Assembly: GCF_014048465.1 (NCBI RefSeq)
Contig: NZ_PDLY01000001.1
Coordinates: forward strand, 372,001-436,000
Direction of reading: 5' to 3'
Length of the DNA: 64,000 nucleotides
Source of the DNA: Bombella mellum
Lineage (GTDB): Bacteria > Pseudomonadota > Alphaproteobacteria > Acetobacterales > Acetobacteraceae
The stretch's first letter is position 1, and every line of letters starts with the position of its first letter. Position numbers and translations under genes: made by a program. The notes beneath the pieces are model-generated. The model ran no database searches. It saw only the letters and a program-made list of their open reading frames with translations, and was not told the origin of the DNA. Shown here piece by piece: positions 54,625-63,319 of the stretch.

Positions 54625-55869
54625 GTGACTTCAGGGCCATTATTTCAGACAGTGTCTTCCTCCCGTCGTGGGGGAAGTGGCGGGGCGTTTTTTCTGCTGG
54701 CGTTGTTTGCCGGTATGCTGGGGGGCGTCATGGGGCTGCCTTTCCTGCATATGCATCCCTCGGCGGGTGTCATCGTCTCCCATGCCGTGCTGATGACCTT
54801 CTATGTGGTCTGCCCCGCCTTTCTGGGAGGGATGGCCCCGTGGTTCCTGCCGGAGCTGCTGAAGGGTGAGGGCATGGCCCTGCCATCTGCGGCCCGCATC
54901 GGTTTTGGCGTGCTGGCCGTCGGGGCGTTCCTGCTGCCGGTCATGCCGTCTGTCGGGCTGGCTCTCTGGTGTGTCGGCGTTCTGGCTCTGGCCTTCAACG
55001 TGCTGGCCACCGTGCTGGAGATGCGTTCCATTCCGTTCCGTCAGTGCCCGCCCCTGGTCTGGGCCTTTCTGGCGGATGCCCTGTCCATGCTCATCATCGC
55101 CCCCGTCCTGCTGGCCTTCCTGCTGCGGAGCGGCATGGCCGGAGCCGGACCGGATGCCCTGCTGACGGTTCTGCGTGGCAGCGTGGAAATGACCCTGCTG
55201 AGTGTGCCGTCGCTCGGAATCATATTGGCGGCCCTGCTGCCCGTGGGCCTGAAGCAGGGACTGGTGGCCCGGTGTGCGCCCTATGCCTTCGGCATCATGG
55301 GCGTGGTGCCGGTTCTGCTCTGGGCGGACCATCTGTTCGGTGAGCTGTCATCCTCGGTTTACAGGGGAGGGCTGACCGTCGGGCTTGGGCTGCCCTGTCT
55401 GGTCCTGCTGGTGGCCTTTGCCGGTGATCTCTGGCGTGTGTCCCTGCCTTCCGGCTCTGTCGCAGGCTGGGCGTCCGGAGGGCTGGTCCTGCTGCTCGCC
55501 GGGTGGGCGGCGATGCTGACCGAACCTCTCTGGGCCTCGCAGACCATGCAGCCGGGGGCCTTCATGCTGGGTGCTGCCGGTCATCAGCTGGTGATGTTCG
55601 GCAGCCTTCTGGCCCTCAGTGCCGCCTTCTATGGCTGGTGCGGGAGCAGGCTGGTGCGGCGTGGCCGGTTCTTCGCCATTTTTGGGACGGTCCATGCGAT
55701 GGTCACCTTTGCCGGTGCTCTCTGTTCCGTCCTGCCGCAGATGGTCCTGCCCGCCGCCCTGCTGATGGGAACCAGCCTGCTCATGTTTGCCCTGCCCGCC
55801 GGAATGGTGTGGTATGGTATGCTTGTTGAACGGACCCACGGGGTGACGGGACTTCTTCGTAAACAGTAA
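54625..55869 (+). CDS. Heme-copper oxidase subunit I-like protein lacking the catalytic-site ligands
   Basis: A 414-residue protein with twelve hydrophobic segments, the number in cytochrome oxidase subunit I. The segment HAVLMTFYVVCPAFLGG (53-69), then WFLPELL, aligns by eye with the helix II region HGxxMxFFxxMPxLxGGFGNW of subunit I. LLWADHLFG (231-239) matches WAHHMF, and AAGHQLVMFGS (317-327) matches AHFHYVLxxG. On this alignment both heme a/b ligand histidines remain (His53 and His320). Of the catalytic site, the HPEVY histidine and tyrosine, the first of the HH pair (Asp235) and the heme a3 histidine (Ala318) are gone; only His236 remains. Conserved D-channel residues are also missing. 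It lies 11 bases before ctaB. It is probably not an oxidase; a heme-binding or assembly role is inference. Confidence 0.7.
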   Translation: MTSGPLFQTVSSSRRGGSGGAFFLLALFAGMLGGVMGLPFLHMHPSAGVIVSHAVLMTFYVVCPAFLGGMAPWFLPELLKGEGMALPSAARIGFGVLAVGAFLLPVMPSVGLALWCVGVLALAFNVLATVLEMRSIPFRQCPPLVWAFLADALSMLIIAPVLLAFLLRSGMAGAGPDALLTVLRGSVEMTLLSVPSLGIILAALLPVGLKQGLVARCAPYAFGIMGVVPVLLWADHLFGELSSSVYRGGLTVGLGLPCLVLLVAFAGDLWRVSLPSGSVAGWASGGLVLLLAGWAAMLTEPLWASQTMQPGAFMLGAAGHQLVMFGSLLALSAAFYGWCGSRLVRRGRFFAIFGTVHAMVTFAGALCSVLPQMVLPAALLMGTSLLMFALPAGMVWYGMLVERTHGVTGLLRKQ

Positions 55870-55880
55870 GGCGTTTTTCC

Positions 55881-56846
55881 ATGCAGGCATCATCCGGTCT
55901 TTCAGCGTCTCCACTGGCACGGTTTCTGGGGACGCTGCGTGTGGAGGGGCAGGATGGAGATGCCGCCCTGCAGGACTGGATAGCCCTGCTCAAGCCGCGT
56001 GTGATCTCGCTTGTGGTCTTTACCGGCCTTGCTGGCATGGCCGTGGCCCCGAAATGGCCGCCAGTGCCCGTAGGGCTGGTCATCATTGCCTGCATCTGCA
56101 TCGGGGCTGGTGCCGCCGGTGCCATCAACATGTGGTATGATCGTGACATTGATGCGATCATGAAGCGGACCAGGGTCCGTCCTGTTCCCGGTGGGCGTGT
56201 CCAGCCGACCAGTGCGCTGGTCTATGCGGTCGTGCTGTCGGTGGTCTCGGTCGTGCTGCTCTGGCTGACGACCAACCTGCTGGCCGCAGGTATTCTGGCC
56301 TTTTCCATTTTCTTCTATGGTGTGATCTACACCATGTGGCTCAAGCGCAGTACGCCGCAGAACATCGTGATCGGTGGTGCAGCCGGGGCCTTCCCTCCCA
56401 TGATCGGCTGGGCGGCGACGATGGGATCGCTGGACGTGCTGCCGGTGGTGATGTTCGCCATCGTCTTTCTGTGGACGCCTCCGCATTTCTGGTCGCTCTC
56501 CCTCTATGCCTGCAAGGATTATGAGAGTGCGGGCATCCCCATGCTGCCGGTCGTGAAGGGCGCACGCCATACACGCTGGCAGATCGTCATTTACACTTTC
56601 ATTCTGGGGGCCGTATCCCTCGTGCCGAGCGTGGTCGGGCAGTGTGGCTGGTTCTACACGGTCTGTGCCAGCCTGCTGGACCTCGGCTTTATCTATTACG
56701 GCCTGCGGGTCCTGTTCGACAGACAGGATGAGAAGGGGAACAGCCTGACGAAAGACAGGCCTGCCCGTCATGCGTTCCGCTATTCACTGGCCTATCTGTT
56801 CTTTCTCTTCTGTGGCCTTCTGATTGACAGGGTTCTTCTGGCATGA
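55881..56846 (+). CDS. ctaB: Protoheme IX farnesyltransferase (heme O synthase)
   Basis: Membrane UbiA-family prenyltransferase that adds a farnesyl group to heme b, giving heme O for bo3-type oxidases or as precursor of heme A. The first Asp-rich motif NMWYDRDIDAIMKRT is near residue 86-100, and the CtaB-specific TPPHFWSLSLYACKDYESAG near 197-216 follows. Length 321 aa, with about nine membrane helices. It overlaps a 36-codon gene at its 3' end. No ctaA, ctaG or oxidase operon is in the window. Confidence 0.94.
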   Translation: MQASSGLSASPLARFLGTLRVEGQDGDAALQDWIALLKPRVISLVVFTGLAGMAVAPKWPPVPVGLVIIACICIGAGAAGAINMWYDRDIDAIMKRTRVRPVPGGRVQPTSALVYAVVLSVVSVVLLWLTTNLLAAGILAFSIFFYGVIYTMWLKRSTPQNIVIGGAAGAFPPMIGWAATMGSLDVLPVVMFAIVFLWTPPHFWSLSLYACKDYESAGIPMLPVVKGARHTRWQIVIYTFILGAVSLVPSVVGQCGWFYTVCASLLDLGFIYYGLRVLFDRQDEKGNSLTKDRPARHAFRYSLAYLFFLFCGLLIDRVLLA

Positions 56847-56953
56847 GCGATCGTAACACTCCCGTCCGCCGTCAGGGCCGTCTGTTCGGTATTGTCTTGG
56901 GGCTTTCCTTCTTCACGCTGGCCCTTTTTGTGGTGGCCTTGTACCGGTTGTGA
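56843..56953 (+). CDS. 36-residue single-pass membrane protein after ctaB
   Basis: A complete small frame starting at an ATG that overlaps the ctaB stop (ATGA). A basic, polar N-terminus (MSDRNTPVRRQGRLFG) is followed by one hydrophobic helix (about residues 14-33) ending LYRL. Genes for very small membrane proteins, often named CoxF-like, follow ctaB in many alphaproteobacteria; the arrangement and topology fit, but sequence similarity was not tested. It is followed by a strong terminator. Confidence 0.6.
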   Translation: MSDRNTPVRRQGRLFGIVLGLSFFTLALFVVALYRL

Positions 56954-56976
56954 GGCCTGTCCCGTAGGGGAGAAAG

Positions 56977-57027
56977 AAAATCCCCGCTTTCCTGTTCCAT
57001 GGAGGGTTCAGGAAAGCGGGGGTTTTT
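56977..57027. terminator. Bidirectional intrinsic terminator
   Basis: CCCCGCTTTCCTG at 56982-56994 pairs perfectly with CAGGAAAGCGGGG at 57009-57021, followed by TTTTT on the + strand and by ATTTTC on the minus strand. It lies between the ctaB group (+) and the Tim44-like gene (-), so it can end both. Confidence 0.85.
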
Positions 57028-57080
57028 CATTCAGGCAGAACGGAGAGGCAGGGTGAGCCGCCTCCCGTCCTGAGGGTCGA

Positions 57081-58070
57081 TCACCCGGCCTGCTGGATGG
57101 CGGAAAGGATCCAGTTGCCCCGGCCATCAGCCCGGAGGAAGGTCCAGAGTTCCGTCACTGTCTGGCGTTCGGTCTTGCTGCCGTCCAGAACGTTGCCCAT
57201 GCTGTCGGTGGTGACATCAATGGCGGAATATTGCAGGGCCACGGTGGCGTAGGTGATGGTGCCTTCCCGCCAGGCTTCGGACAGGTCACCCCGCAGGAAC
57301 TGGACATCGGAGATGATGTTGCGGGCACCACGGCTCGTCAGTTCAGAAAGCTGGCTGTTGAAATAGCTGACCATTTCTGGCGTCGCCATGCGCTGGAGGG
57401 ACATCATGTCCTGTGCGCTCCAGGCAGCCTGCACGTTCATCAGGAGGTGCTGGAAAGCACTGTAATCTTCATTCGTCAGCGTGACTTCCTGTGACGGTGC
57501 CTGCTGGGGCTGTGGACCGGAGAAGGGAGAGGCTCCGCCACCGGCAGCACCGAACGGACCGGCTCCCGAACCGCTGGACGTGTCGTTGGAGGAACGCTTA
57601 CGCCAGAACTTGATGATGAGGTTGATGATGAAGGCGACGATCAGCACCTGAAGGAGGAAGCCGAAGAAGGACCCGCCGCCCCCGCTGAAACCGCTGAAGA
57701 AGCCATGCCCGCTCAGCATGCCGAACAGTCCGGCACCCAGAAAGCCGCCAGCCAGCCCTGTCAGGAAAGGATGACGCATGGCGAAGGATGGACGGACACT
57801 GCCGCCAAAGGCCGGACGGCTGAAGCTGCTCCCTGCGGCTGGAGCCGAATAGGAAGGGGAGGAGTAGGAGGGTGTCCGGGGCGTCATGCTGCGGTCCATG
57901 GGGCGGGTCCAGCTGGGAGCCACGCTTGTCTGCGGCGGTGCGCTCCACGTGCGGGAGCCACGGCTGCCCATGGAGGACCCCATGCCCGCCCTGGCATCGG
58001 CAGCCGGCGCAAGGGCGAAGAGCGGCAGGCAGAGCGTTGCCGCTGTAAGAGGAAGAAGACGAATACGCAT
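57081..58070 (-). CDS. Tim44-like domain membrane protein
   Basis: A 329-residue protein. Residues 1-27 form a signal peptide; then comes a Ser/Pro/Arg-rich segment and a Gly/Phe-rich hydrophobic region (about 100-155) with one or two membrane helices (GFLLQVLIVAFIINLIIKFW). The C-terminal Tim44-like domain (about 195-329) contains MVSYFNSQLSELTSRG and WTFLRADGRGNWILSAIQQ. In mitochondria the domain tethers the import motor; its bacterial role is not established. The gene starts eight bases after pmbA and is probably in the same operon. Confidence 0.8.
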   Translation of the reverse strand: MRIRLLPLTAATLCLPLFALAPAADARAGMGSSMGSRGSRTWSAPPQTSVAPSWTRPMDRSMTPRTPSYSSPSYSAPAAGSSFSRPAFGGSVRPSFAMRHPFLTGLAGGFLGAGLFGMLSGHGFFSGFSGGGGSFFGFLLQVLIVAFIINLIIKFWRKRSSNDTSSGSGAGPFGAAGGGASPFSGPQPQQAPSQEVTLTNEDYSAFQHLLMNVQAAWSAQDMMSLQRMATPEMVSYFNSQLSELTSRGARNIISDVQFLRGDLSEAWREGTITYATVALQYSAIDVTTDSMGNVLDGSKTERQTVTELWTFLRADGRGNWILSAIQQAG

Positions 58071-58078
58071 AATCTTGG

Positions 58079-59428
58079 TCAGTCTCCAGCAAGACTCATC
58101 TGGTCAATACGGATGGTCGGAGCATGATGGCCCGCCATCAGGTTGAGATCATTGGCGGGGAGGAGCCGTGCAAACATGTCGGGCAGACTGCCTGCTACGG
58201 TGATTCCTGAAACAGGTTCGGCAATCTCGCCATTGCGGATCATGAAGCCTGAACCGCCACGGCTGTAATCCCCTGTCAGCATGTTGATGGCATTGCCCAT
58301 CAGTTCTGTGATCAGCACACCTTCCTTGATATCACGTCTCAGCTCTTCAGGGGAGTGGGTGCCTGCATGAAGGAAGAGATTGGATGTCCCGGGTCGGACG
58401 CTTCCCTCGCCACTGCGGCTGGCCCGGCCATTGCTGGCGGGCAGGCCCAGCCTGCGGGCGCAGCGGCTGTCGAGCAGCCAGTGGTGGAGCCGTCCGTCTT
58501 CCACGAGGTTCAGGGGCTGGCAGGCCACGCCCTCCCCATCAAAGGGGCGGGAGCCGGAGAGGCGGGGCAGGGTCGGGTCGTCCGTGATGGTGATTCCCCG
58601 CCCAAACACGGCATCGTTCAGCCTGTCCTTGAGAAAGGAGGCTTCCTGCACGATGGCGGACCCGTTGATGGCTCCGGCGAAATGGGCCAGCAGGGACCCT
58701 GCCACACGGGGATCGAACAGGACGGGATAGAGGCCCGTCCTGGGGCGTACCGGATTCAGTCGGGCGAGGGCACGGCGGGCCGCCATGTGGCCGAGGCTGG
58801 CCGGACTGTCGAGGTCCGCCTGATGCACGGTATTGTGAAAGGCATAATCCCGCTGCATCAGCGTTCCCGTACCGGCCAGAATGCTGATGCCGTAACCGTG
58901 CCCGCTGCGCCGGTACTGTCCGGCAAAGCCCGAGCTGGTGGCCAGGGCGACGTCCTGAAGGGTCGTGCTGGCCGAGGCCCCGCTACTGTTGGTGATGCCG
59001 TCATGCGACAGGGCGGCGTCTTCCATCTCCCGTGCCCTGTCCAGCAGGGTCTCCATCGTGGGGGCGGCAGCAGGGTCGAGCAGGTCAAGTCCAGCAACCA
59101 TGCTGGCCGGGACGGGAATGAGCGGCCGATCAGCCAGACCATCATCCGGGGATGGGGGAACGACCCTGGCCATGGCGCAGGCCCGCTCGGCAAGCTGGTC
59201 CAGGGCGGCCCGGCCCAGCTCATTCCCGGAGACGGTGGCGACACGTCTCCCATGAAAGACACGCAGCCCGAGGGACAGGCTCTCCGCATGGCGGAGGCCC
59301 TCCGCCTGGCCCTGCCGGATCATGGCCGAACGGCTCCGGCCACGGATCACGACAGCATCGGCATGGTCGGCACCGTGCTGGCGGGCGGCCCTCAGGGCGG
59401 CTTCAAGATGGGGCAGGAGGTCGGTCAT
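58079..59428 (-). CDS. pmbA: PmbA/TldE-family metalloprotease-like protein
   Basis: TldE/PmbA partner of the TldD protease, known for processing peptide antibiotics and toxins such as microcin B17 and CcdA. Family features include the N-terminal EALRAARQHGADHADAVV, the SLGLRVFHGRRVATVSG segment near residue 50, and the C-terminal VLITELMGNAINMLTGDYSR with SGFMIRNGEIAEPV. Length 449 aa. Its start overlaps the M16 protease stop by four bases. TldD is not in the window. Confidence 0.88.
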   Translation of the reverse strand: MTDLLPHLEAALRAARQHGADHADAVVIRGRSRSAMIRQGQAEGLRHAESLSLGLRVFHGRRVATVSGNELGRAALDQLAERACAMARVVPPSPDDGLADRPLIPVPASMVAGLDLLDPAAAPTMETLLDRAREMEDAALSHDGITNSSGASASTTLQDVALATSSGFAGQYRRSGHGYGISILAGTGTLMQRDYAFHNTVHQADLDSPASLGHMAARRALARLNPVRPRTGLYPVLFDPRVAGSLLAHFAGAINGSAIVQEASFLKDRLNDAVFGRGITITDDPTLPRLSGSRPFDGEGVACQPLNLVEDGRLHHWLLDSRCARRLGLPASNGRASRSGEGSVRPGTSNLFLHAGTHSPEELRRDIKEGVLITELMGNAINMLTGDYSRGGSGFMIRNGEIAEPVSGITVAGSLPDMFARLLPANDLNLMAGHHAPTIRIDQMSLAGD

Positions 59429-60693
59429 GAGGTGTGCAGTGCGGCGTGGATGGCATCCGGCCCGGGGATGTTGCGGGCTGGCCCCATGGTCGCCAGCGTC
59501 GGGGCCCCGTTGAAGATGGTCCGGGCCATGGCCAGAACGTCCTCTTCCGTCACGGCGTCAATCCTGCGGATCATCTCCTCGGTGGAAATGATGCGGTCAT
59601 GGACCTGAATCTGGCGGGCGATTTGGGCACAGCGGCTGCCCGTGCTTTCCAGAGACATGAGAAGCGAGGCCTTGAGCTGCGTGCGTGCCCGGTCCAGCTC
59701 CTCCCGGCCGATGCCTTTCTGGAAGGTGCGGAGTTCATTCAGGGCGGCAGGAATCAGTTCGTCCGTCTTGTCTGGTCCGGTCCCGGCATAGAGGCCGAAC
59801 ATGCCGCTGTCCGCAAAGGGGCTGGCAAAGGTGTAGACGCTGTAGACCAGCCCGCGCCGTTCCCGGATTTCCTGGAACAGACGGGACGACATGCCCCCCC
59901 CCAGCAGGGTGGAGAGGATCATGGCACTGTAATAGCCTTTTTCCCGATAGCCGGGGGCGGGGAATCCCAGCAGGAGGTGAACCTGGTCCAGTTTGCGGTC
60001 CGTCTGCTTCAGGCCGCCGACATACCGGCCCGGTACGGCCTGTGGAGGAGTGTGCGTGGGCAGGTCGGCAAAATGGGTGCGGACGAGGTCGACAACCTCG
60101 TCATGATGGAGGTTGCCCGCTGCGGCGATGACCATGTTCTGCGTGCTGTAATGCTCGTGCATGTAGGCCATGAGTGTCTCCCGGCTCATGCTGGCGATGC
60201 CATCCTCCGTGCCAAGGATGGGGCGGCCCATGGGCTGGTCGGGATAGGCACATTCCTGGAAATGGTCAAAGACGATGTCATCAGGCGTGTCGTTCGCCTG
60301 ACCGATTTCCTGAAGGATGACCCCACGTTCCCGCTCCACCTCTTCCGGGAGGAAGGTGCTGTGGGTGAGGATGTCCCCGATGAGGTCCACGCCGAGAGGC
60401 AGGTCGTTCTTCAGCAGTTTGACGTAATAGGCCGTGTTTTCCCGGGCCGTGTAGGCGTTGAGATAGCCACCCACATTTTCGATCTCTTCCGCAATGCGGA
60501 TGGCAGAACGACGTTCCGTTCCCTTGAAGGCCATGTGCTCAAGGAAATGGGCCGCCCCGTTGGTGGCCTCGCTTTCATGGCGGGTGCCGGCGGCAACATA
60601 GGCCCCGAATGAGACGGTTTCGACACGCTCCATCCGTTCCGTCACGATGTTGAGGCCATTTTCAAGGGTCGTACGTCTGATCTGTTCGCTCAT
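59425..60693 (-). CDS. M16-family zinc peptidase (mitochondrial processing peptidase-like)
   Basis: Inverzincin protease of the beta-MPP/PqqL-like type. The zinc motif is HFLEH, near residue 50, and the downstream Glu ligand region is NAYTARENTAYYVKLL. VILQEIGQANDTPDD and the GGGMSSRLFQEIRERRGLVY stretch are conserved in alphaproteobacterial members. About 422 aa from ATG 60693; ATG 60711 is an alternative and neither has a clear ribosome site. The extension to 60831 is unlike the family. Coupled with pmbA. Its natural substrate is unknown. Confidence 0.9.
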   Translation of the reverse strand: MSEQIRRTTLENGLNIVTERMERVETVSFGAYVAAGTRHESEATNGAAHFLEHMAFKGTERRSAIRIAEEIENVGGYLNAYTARENTAYYVKLLKNDLPLGVDLIGDILTHSTFLPEEVERERGVILQEIGQANDTPDDIVFDHFQECAYPDQPMGRPILGTEDGIASMSRETLMAYMHEHYSTQNMVIAAAGNLHHDEVVDLVRTHFADLPTHTPPQAVPGRYVGGLKQTDRKLDQVHLLLGFPAPGYREKGYYSAMILSTLLGGGMSSRLFQEIRERRGLVYSVYTFASPFADSGMFGLYAGTGPDKTDELIPAALNELRTFQKGIGREELDRARTQLKASLLMSLESTGSRCAQIARQIQVHDRIISTEEMIRRIDAVTEEDVLAMARTIFNGAPTLATMGPARNIPGPDAIHAALHTS

Positions 60694-60794
60694 GCAGTTC
60701 TGCGTGTCCATGTCTGATGAAGGAGTGGAAGTGTCTGGAATATGGGGTGCCGGGAGTCTTTTTCCAGTCCCCCCGTTTTTTACGGGGCAGACGG

Positions 60795-60828
60795 AAAAGG
60801 GGACAGCCTGATGAGGCCATCCCCTTTT
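60795..60828 (-). terminator. Intrinsic terminator after thrC
   Basis: On the minus strand AAAAGGGGA pairs with TCCCCTTTT (positions 60828-60820 and 60803-60795), with an inner GCCT/AGGC stem around a CATC loop and a T run following. It lies 30 bases after the thrC stop, so thrC and the M16 protease gene are separate transcripts or only partly linked. Confidence 0.75.
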
Positions 60829-60857
60829 CATGGTGTCCTTATCCGGTCCGGGCGGCC

Positions 60858-62255
60858 TCAGCAGCCCCGGTGTGCCCGTACGGCTGCCTTGACCTTCTCC
60901 AGGTCGTTGGGAAGAACCTCGTACCGTTCCTTGCGGGAGAACAGGTCCGCCAGATGGGGCGGCAGCTCGGGATGGATGCCGGTCGCCTTCTTCACGGCAT
61001 CGGGGAATTTGGCCGGGTGGGCCGTGGCTGCGGCCACCATTGGCACGCCAGCCTCACGGAAGCGGCGTCCCGCTGCCAGCCCGATGGCGGAGTGTGGGTC
61101 CGCCAGATAATGGCTGCCAGCGTACAGCTCCTTCATCGTGGCGGTCGTCTGCTCGTCACTCAGGGCGATACCGTGGAAGGTCTCCCGGATCTGCTCCCAG
61201 GCATCATGCGGCACGGCCATGCAGCCCGTCTGCCGGAATTCTTCCATGATGGCCCGGCAGCGGTTGGGATCACGGCCCAGCATCTCGAACAGCAGACGCT
61301 CGAAATTGGACGAGACCTGGATGTCCATGGAGGGGGAGAGGCTCGGCTCGACCTGTCGCTTCGTCATGTCGTTGTTCAGCAGGAAGCGGGTCAGGATGTC
61401 ATTCCTGTTGGAGCCGACGCAGAGATGGTCGACGGGCAGGCCCATCTGGCTGGCCACCCAGGCGGCCAGGATGTTGCCGAAATTGCCGGTCGGCACGGCG
61501 AAGGAGACCGGCCGGTCCGGTCCGCCCAGGGCGAGGGCGGAGCGGACGTAATAGGGAACCTGTGCGGCGATGCGTGCCCAGTTGATGGAGTTGACGGCGG
61601 AGAGGGCGCAGTCCGTGCGGAACGCTTCATCAGCGAACATGGCCTTGACCATGTCCTGGCAGTCATCAAAGTCACCTTCCACGGCGATGTTGAGGACGTT
61701 GTCCTCCAGCACCGTGGTCATCTGCCGCCGCTGGACTTCCGACGTGCGGCCGTACGGGTGGAGAATGACGATGGACACGTGTTCCCGGCCACGGAAGGCC
61801 TCTATGGCGGCGGACCCCGTGTCCCCGGATGTTGCGCCAACGATGGTGACATGATGGTTGCGCTGTTTCAGCACATGCTCGAAGAGGCGGCCAAGCATCT
61901 GCATGGCCATGTCCTTGAAGGCCAGGGTCGGGCCGTGGAACAGCTCCAGTGAAAAGAGGCCGTCTTCCACCTCGACCAGAGGGGCGACGGCTGCATGATC
62001 GAATCTGCCATAGACGTCCTGCGTCATGGCCCGGAGGGTGTCACGGTCTATGCTGCCCTCGGTGAACAGGCCGATGACCTCTGCCGCCAGATCGGCATAG
62101 GAGAGGCTGCGCCAGCTTGTCAGGGTATCGCGGGGAATGTGCGGCCAGTGATCGGGCATGTACAGCCCGCCATCACCAGCCAGACCGCTGAGCAGGATGT
62201 CGGAGAAGTCGGGGGCAGCGGCATCCAGTGTGCCGCGGGTAGATCGATAACGCAT
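60858..62255 (-). CDS. thrC: Threonine synthase
   Basis: PLP enzyme converting O-phosphohomoserine to threonine. The PLP lysine lies in FHGPTLAFKDMAMQ near residue 115, the phosphate-binding loop is GATSGDTGSAAIEAF near 148, and the N-terminus RYSTRG is typical. The 465-aa length matches the long form found in E. coli-type and fungal enzymes. It follows the MRJP-like gene by 26 bases on the same strand and is followed by a strong terminator. Confidence 0.94.
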   Translation of the reverse strand: MRYRSTRGTLDAAAPDFSDILLSGLAGDGGLYMPDHWPHIPRDTLTSWRSLSYADLAAEVIGLFTEGSIDRDTLRAMTQDVYGRFDHAAVAPLVEVEDGLFSLELFHGPTLAFKDMAMQMLGRLFEHVLKQRNHHVTIVGATSGDTGSAAIEAFRGREHVSIVILHPYGRTSEVQRRQMTTVLEDNVLNIAVEGDFDDCQDMVKAMFADEAFRTDCALSAVNSINWARIAAQVPYYVRSALALGGPDRPVSFAVPTGNFGNILAAWVASQMGLPVDHLCVGSNRNDILTRFLLNNDMTKRQVEPSLSPSMDIQVSSNFERLLFEMLGRDPNRCRAIMEEFRQTGCMAVPHDAWEQIRETFHGIALSDEQTTATMKELYAGSHYLADPHSAIGLAAGRRFREAGVPMVAAATAHPAKFPDAVKKATGIHPELPPHLADLFSRKERYEVLPNDLEKVKAAVRAHRGC

Positions 62256-62281
62256 GCCCCCACTATATCACCGAAATGCCG

Positions 62282-63319
62282 TCAGGGCAGGGTAATTTCC
62301 AGAAGATGCTGGTGTTTGTCCCCGCCTGCCGGAGAGGCCCCGCCTGTGGAGGGCCGGGGAGCCACGAGGACGGCCAGGCGGCGCAGTGGTCCCTCCCGGC
62401 CCTTGAGCAGTGTGGCGGCCTGGGCACCGTAGAGCCTGTCATCATGCATGAGCCGCCACGGCAGCCGGTCCGCCCCGAAGGAGAGCAGATCCCCGTGGTC
62501 GATGTCGACCATGTAGAGCGTGTCGTTCCGGTCGATGGCCAGCCCGCCGAGGCTGGGGGTACGCCGCCAGTTCGTCATGGCCTCGATGCGTTCGGCCGGG
62601 CCAAGGCTGGTGTCGGTCAGGATGCCGGTGCCGATTCGGTAGAGGGGGCCTGTCGGTGTCTGGTAGAACAGCCATTCCCTGCTGCGGTCCAGCAGGAGGA
62701 AACGGACATTGCCGCCCGTCTCGGGCTGGCCAGCTGCCGTGGTGACAGGCTGGCCGTGACGCATGAGGGCACTGTGACCCATCAGGGAGGGCACGCCTTC
62801 CAGAAGACGCTGTGCCTGCCCGCTCTTGAGGTCGATCACCACGAAGGCCGGTGCTCCCTCGTCAATCAGGAATGCCTTCGTGTCCGTCACCTGAAGGGCC
62901 GAGATGTGGCTGCCGACCACGAGGGCCTCGCCAAGCCCGATATGGTCAAGGATGACGCCCGTGTCGGGAGCGATGTTGAGAAGGGCGGGCTTGGGAGCCT
63001 GCGTGACGGCCCAGAGGCCCTGGGCCGTGGCTGTGAAGGCGGTGATGGGAGGCAGTTCGTCCATCAGCGGGCCGAGACGGCCATCGACCGGGTCCAGCCG
63101 GTAGAGCTTGCCTGCCGTGCTCAGGGCAAAGGGCGACCCGTCAGGCAGGGACGTCAGGGCCGGGGCCAGCGGTCGGCTCACGGCCTGCTCGCTGACGATC
63201 TGGGCCGGGATCGCCGCATCCTTCCACGGGCGGTCCGCCTGGGCAGGAGGGCTGAGGCCCAGAAGGGCGGCGGCGAGGATAAAGGCTGAAGCCAGAAATG
63301 AGGACAGACATGTTTTCAT
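62282..63319 (-). CDS. Exported Yellow/major-royal-jelly-like beta-propeller protein
   Basis: A 345-residue secreted protein with a clear signal peptide (residues 1-29: LSSFLASAFILAAALLGLSP, then AQA). The repeats SREWLFYQTPTGPLYRIGTG near residue 218, SLGGLAIDRNDTLYMVDID near 256 and the following LYGAQAATL are characteristic of the MRJP/Yellow family of beta-propellers that some bacteria carry. The frame continues to 63649, but ATG 63319 overlaps the DUF3325 stop by four bases and gives the export signal. No biochemical function is assignable. Confidence 0.65.
   Translation of the reverse strand: MKTCLSSFLASAFILAAALLGLSPPAQADRPWKDAAIPAQIVSEQAVSRPLAPALTSLPDGSPFALSTAGKLYRLDPVDGRLGPLMDELPPITAFTATAQGLWAVTQAPKPALLNIAPDTGVILDHIGLGEALVVGSHISALQVTDTKAFLIDEGAPAFVVIDLKSGQAQRLLEGVPSLMGHSALMRHGQPVTTAAGQPETGGNVRFLLLDRSREWLFYQTPTGPLYRIGTGILTDTSLGPAERIEAMTNWRRTPSLGGLAIDRNDTLYMVDIDHGDLLSFGADRLPWRLMHDDRLYGAQAATLLKGREGPLRRLAVLVAPRPSTGGASPAGGDKHQHLLEITLP

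Noticed and set aside
60717-61952. A 411-codon + strand frame opposite thrC
   Set aside because: thrC on the minus strand has the complete PLP and phosphate motifs and a terminator; the + frame is an antisense shadow.
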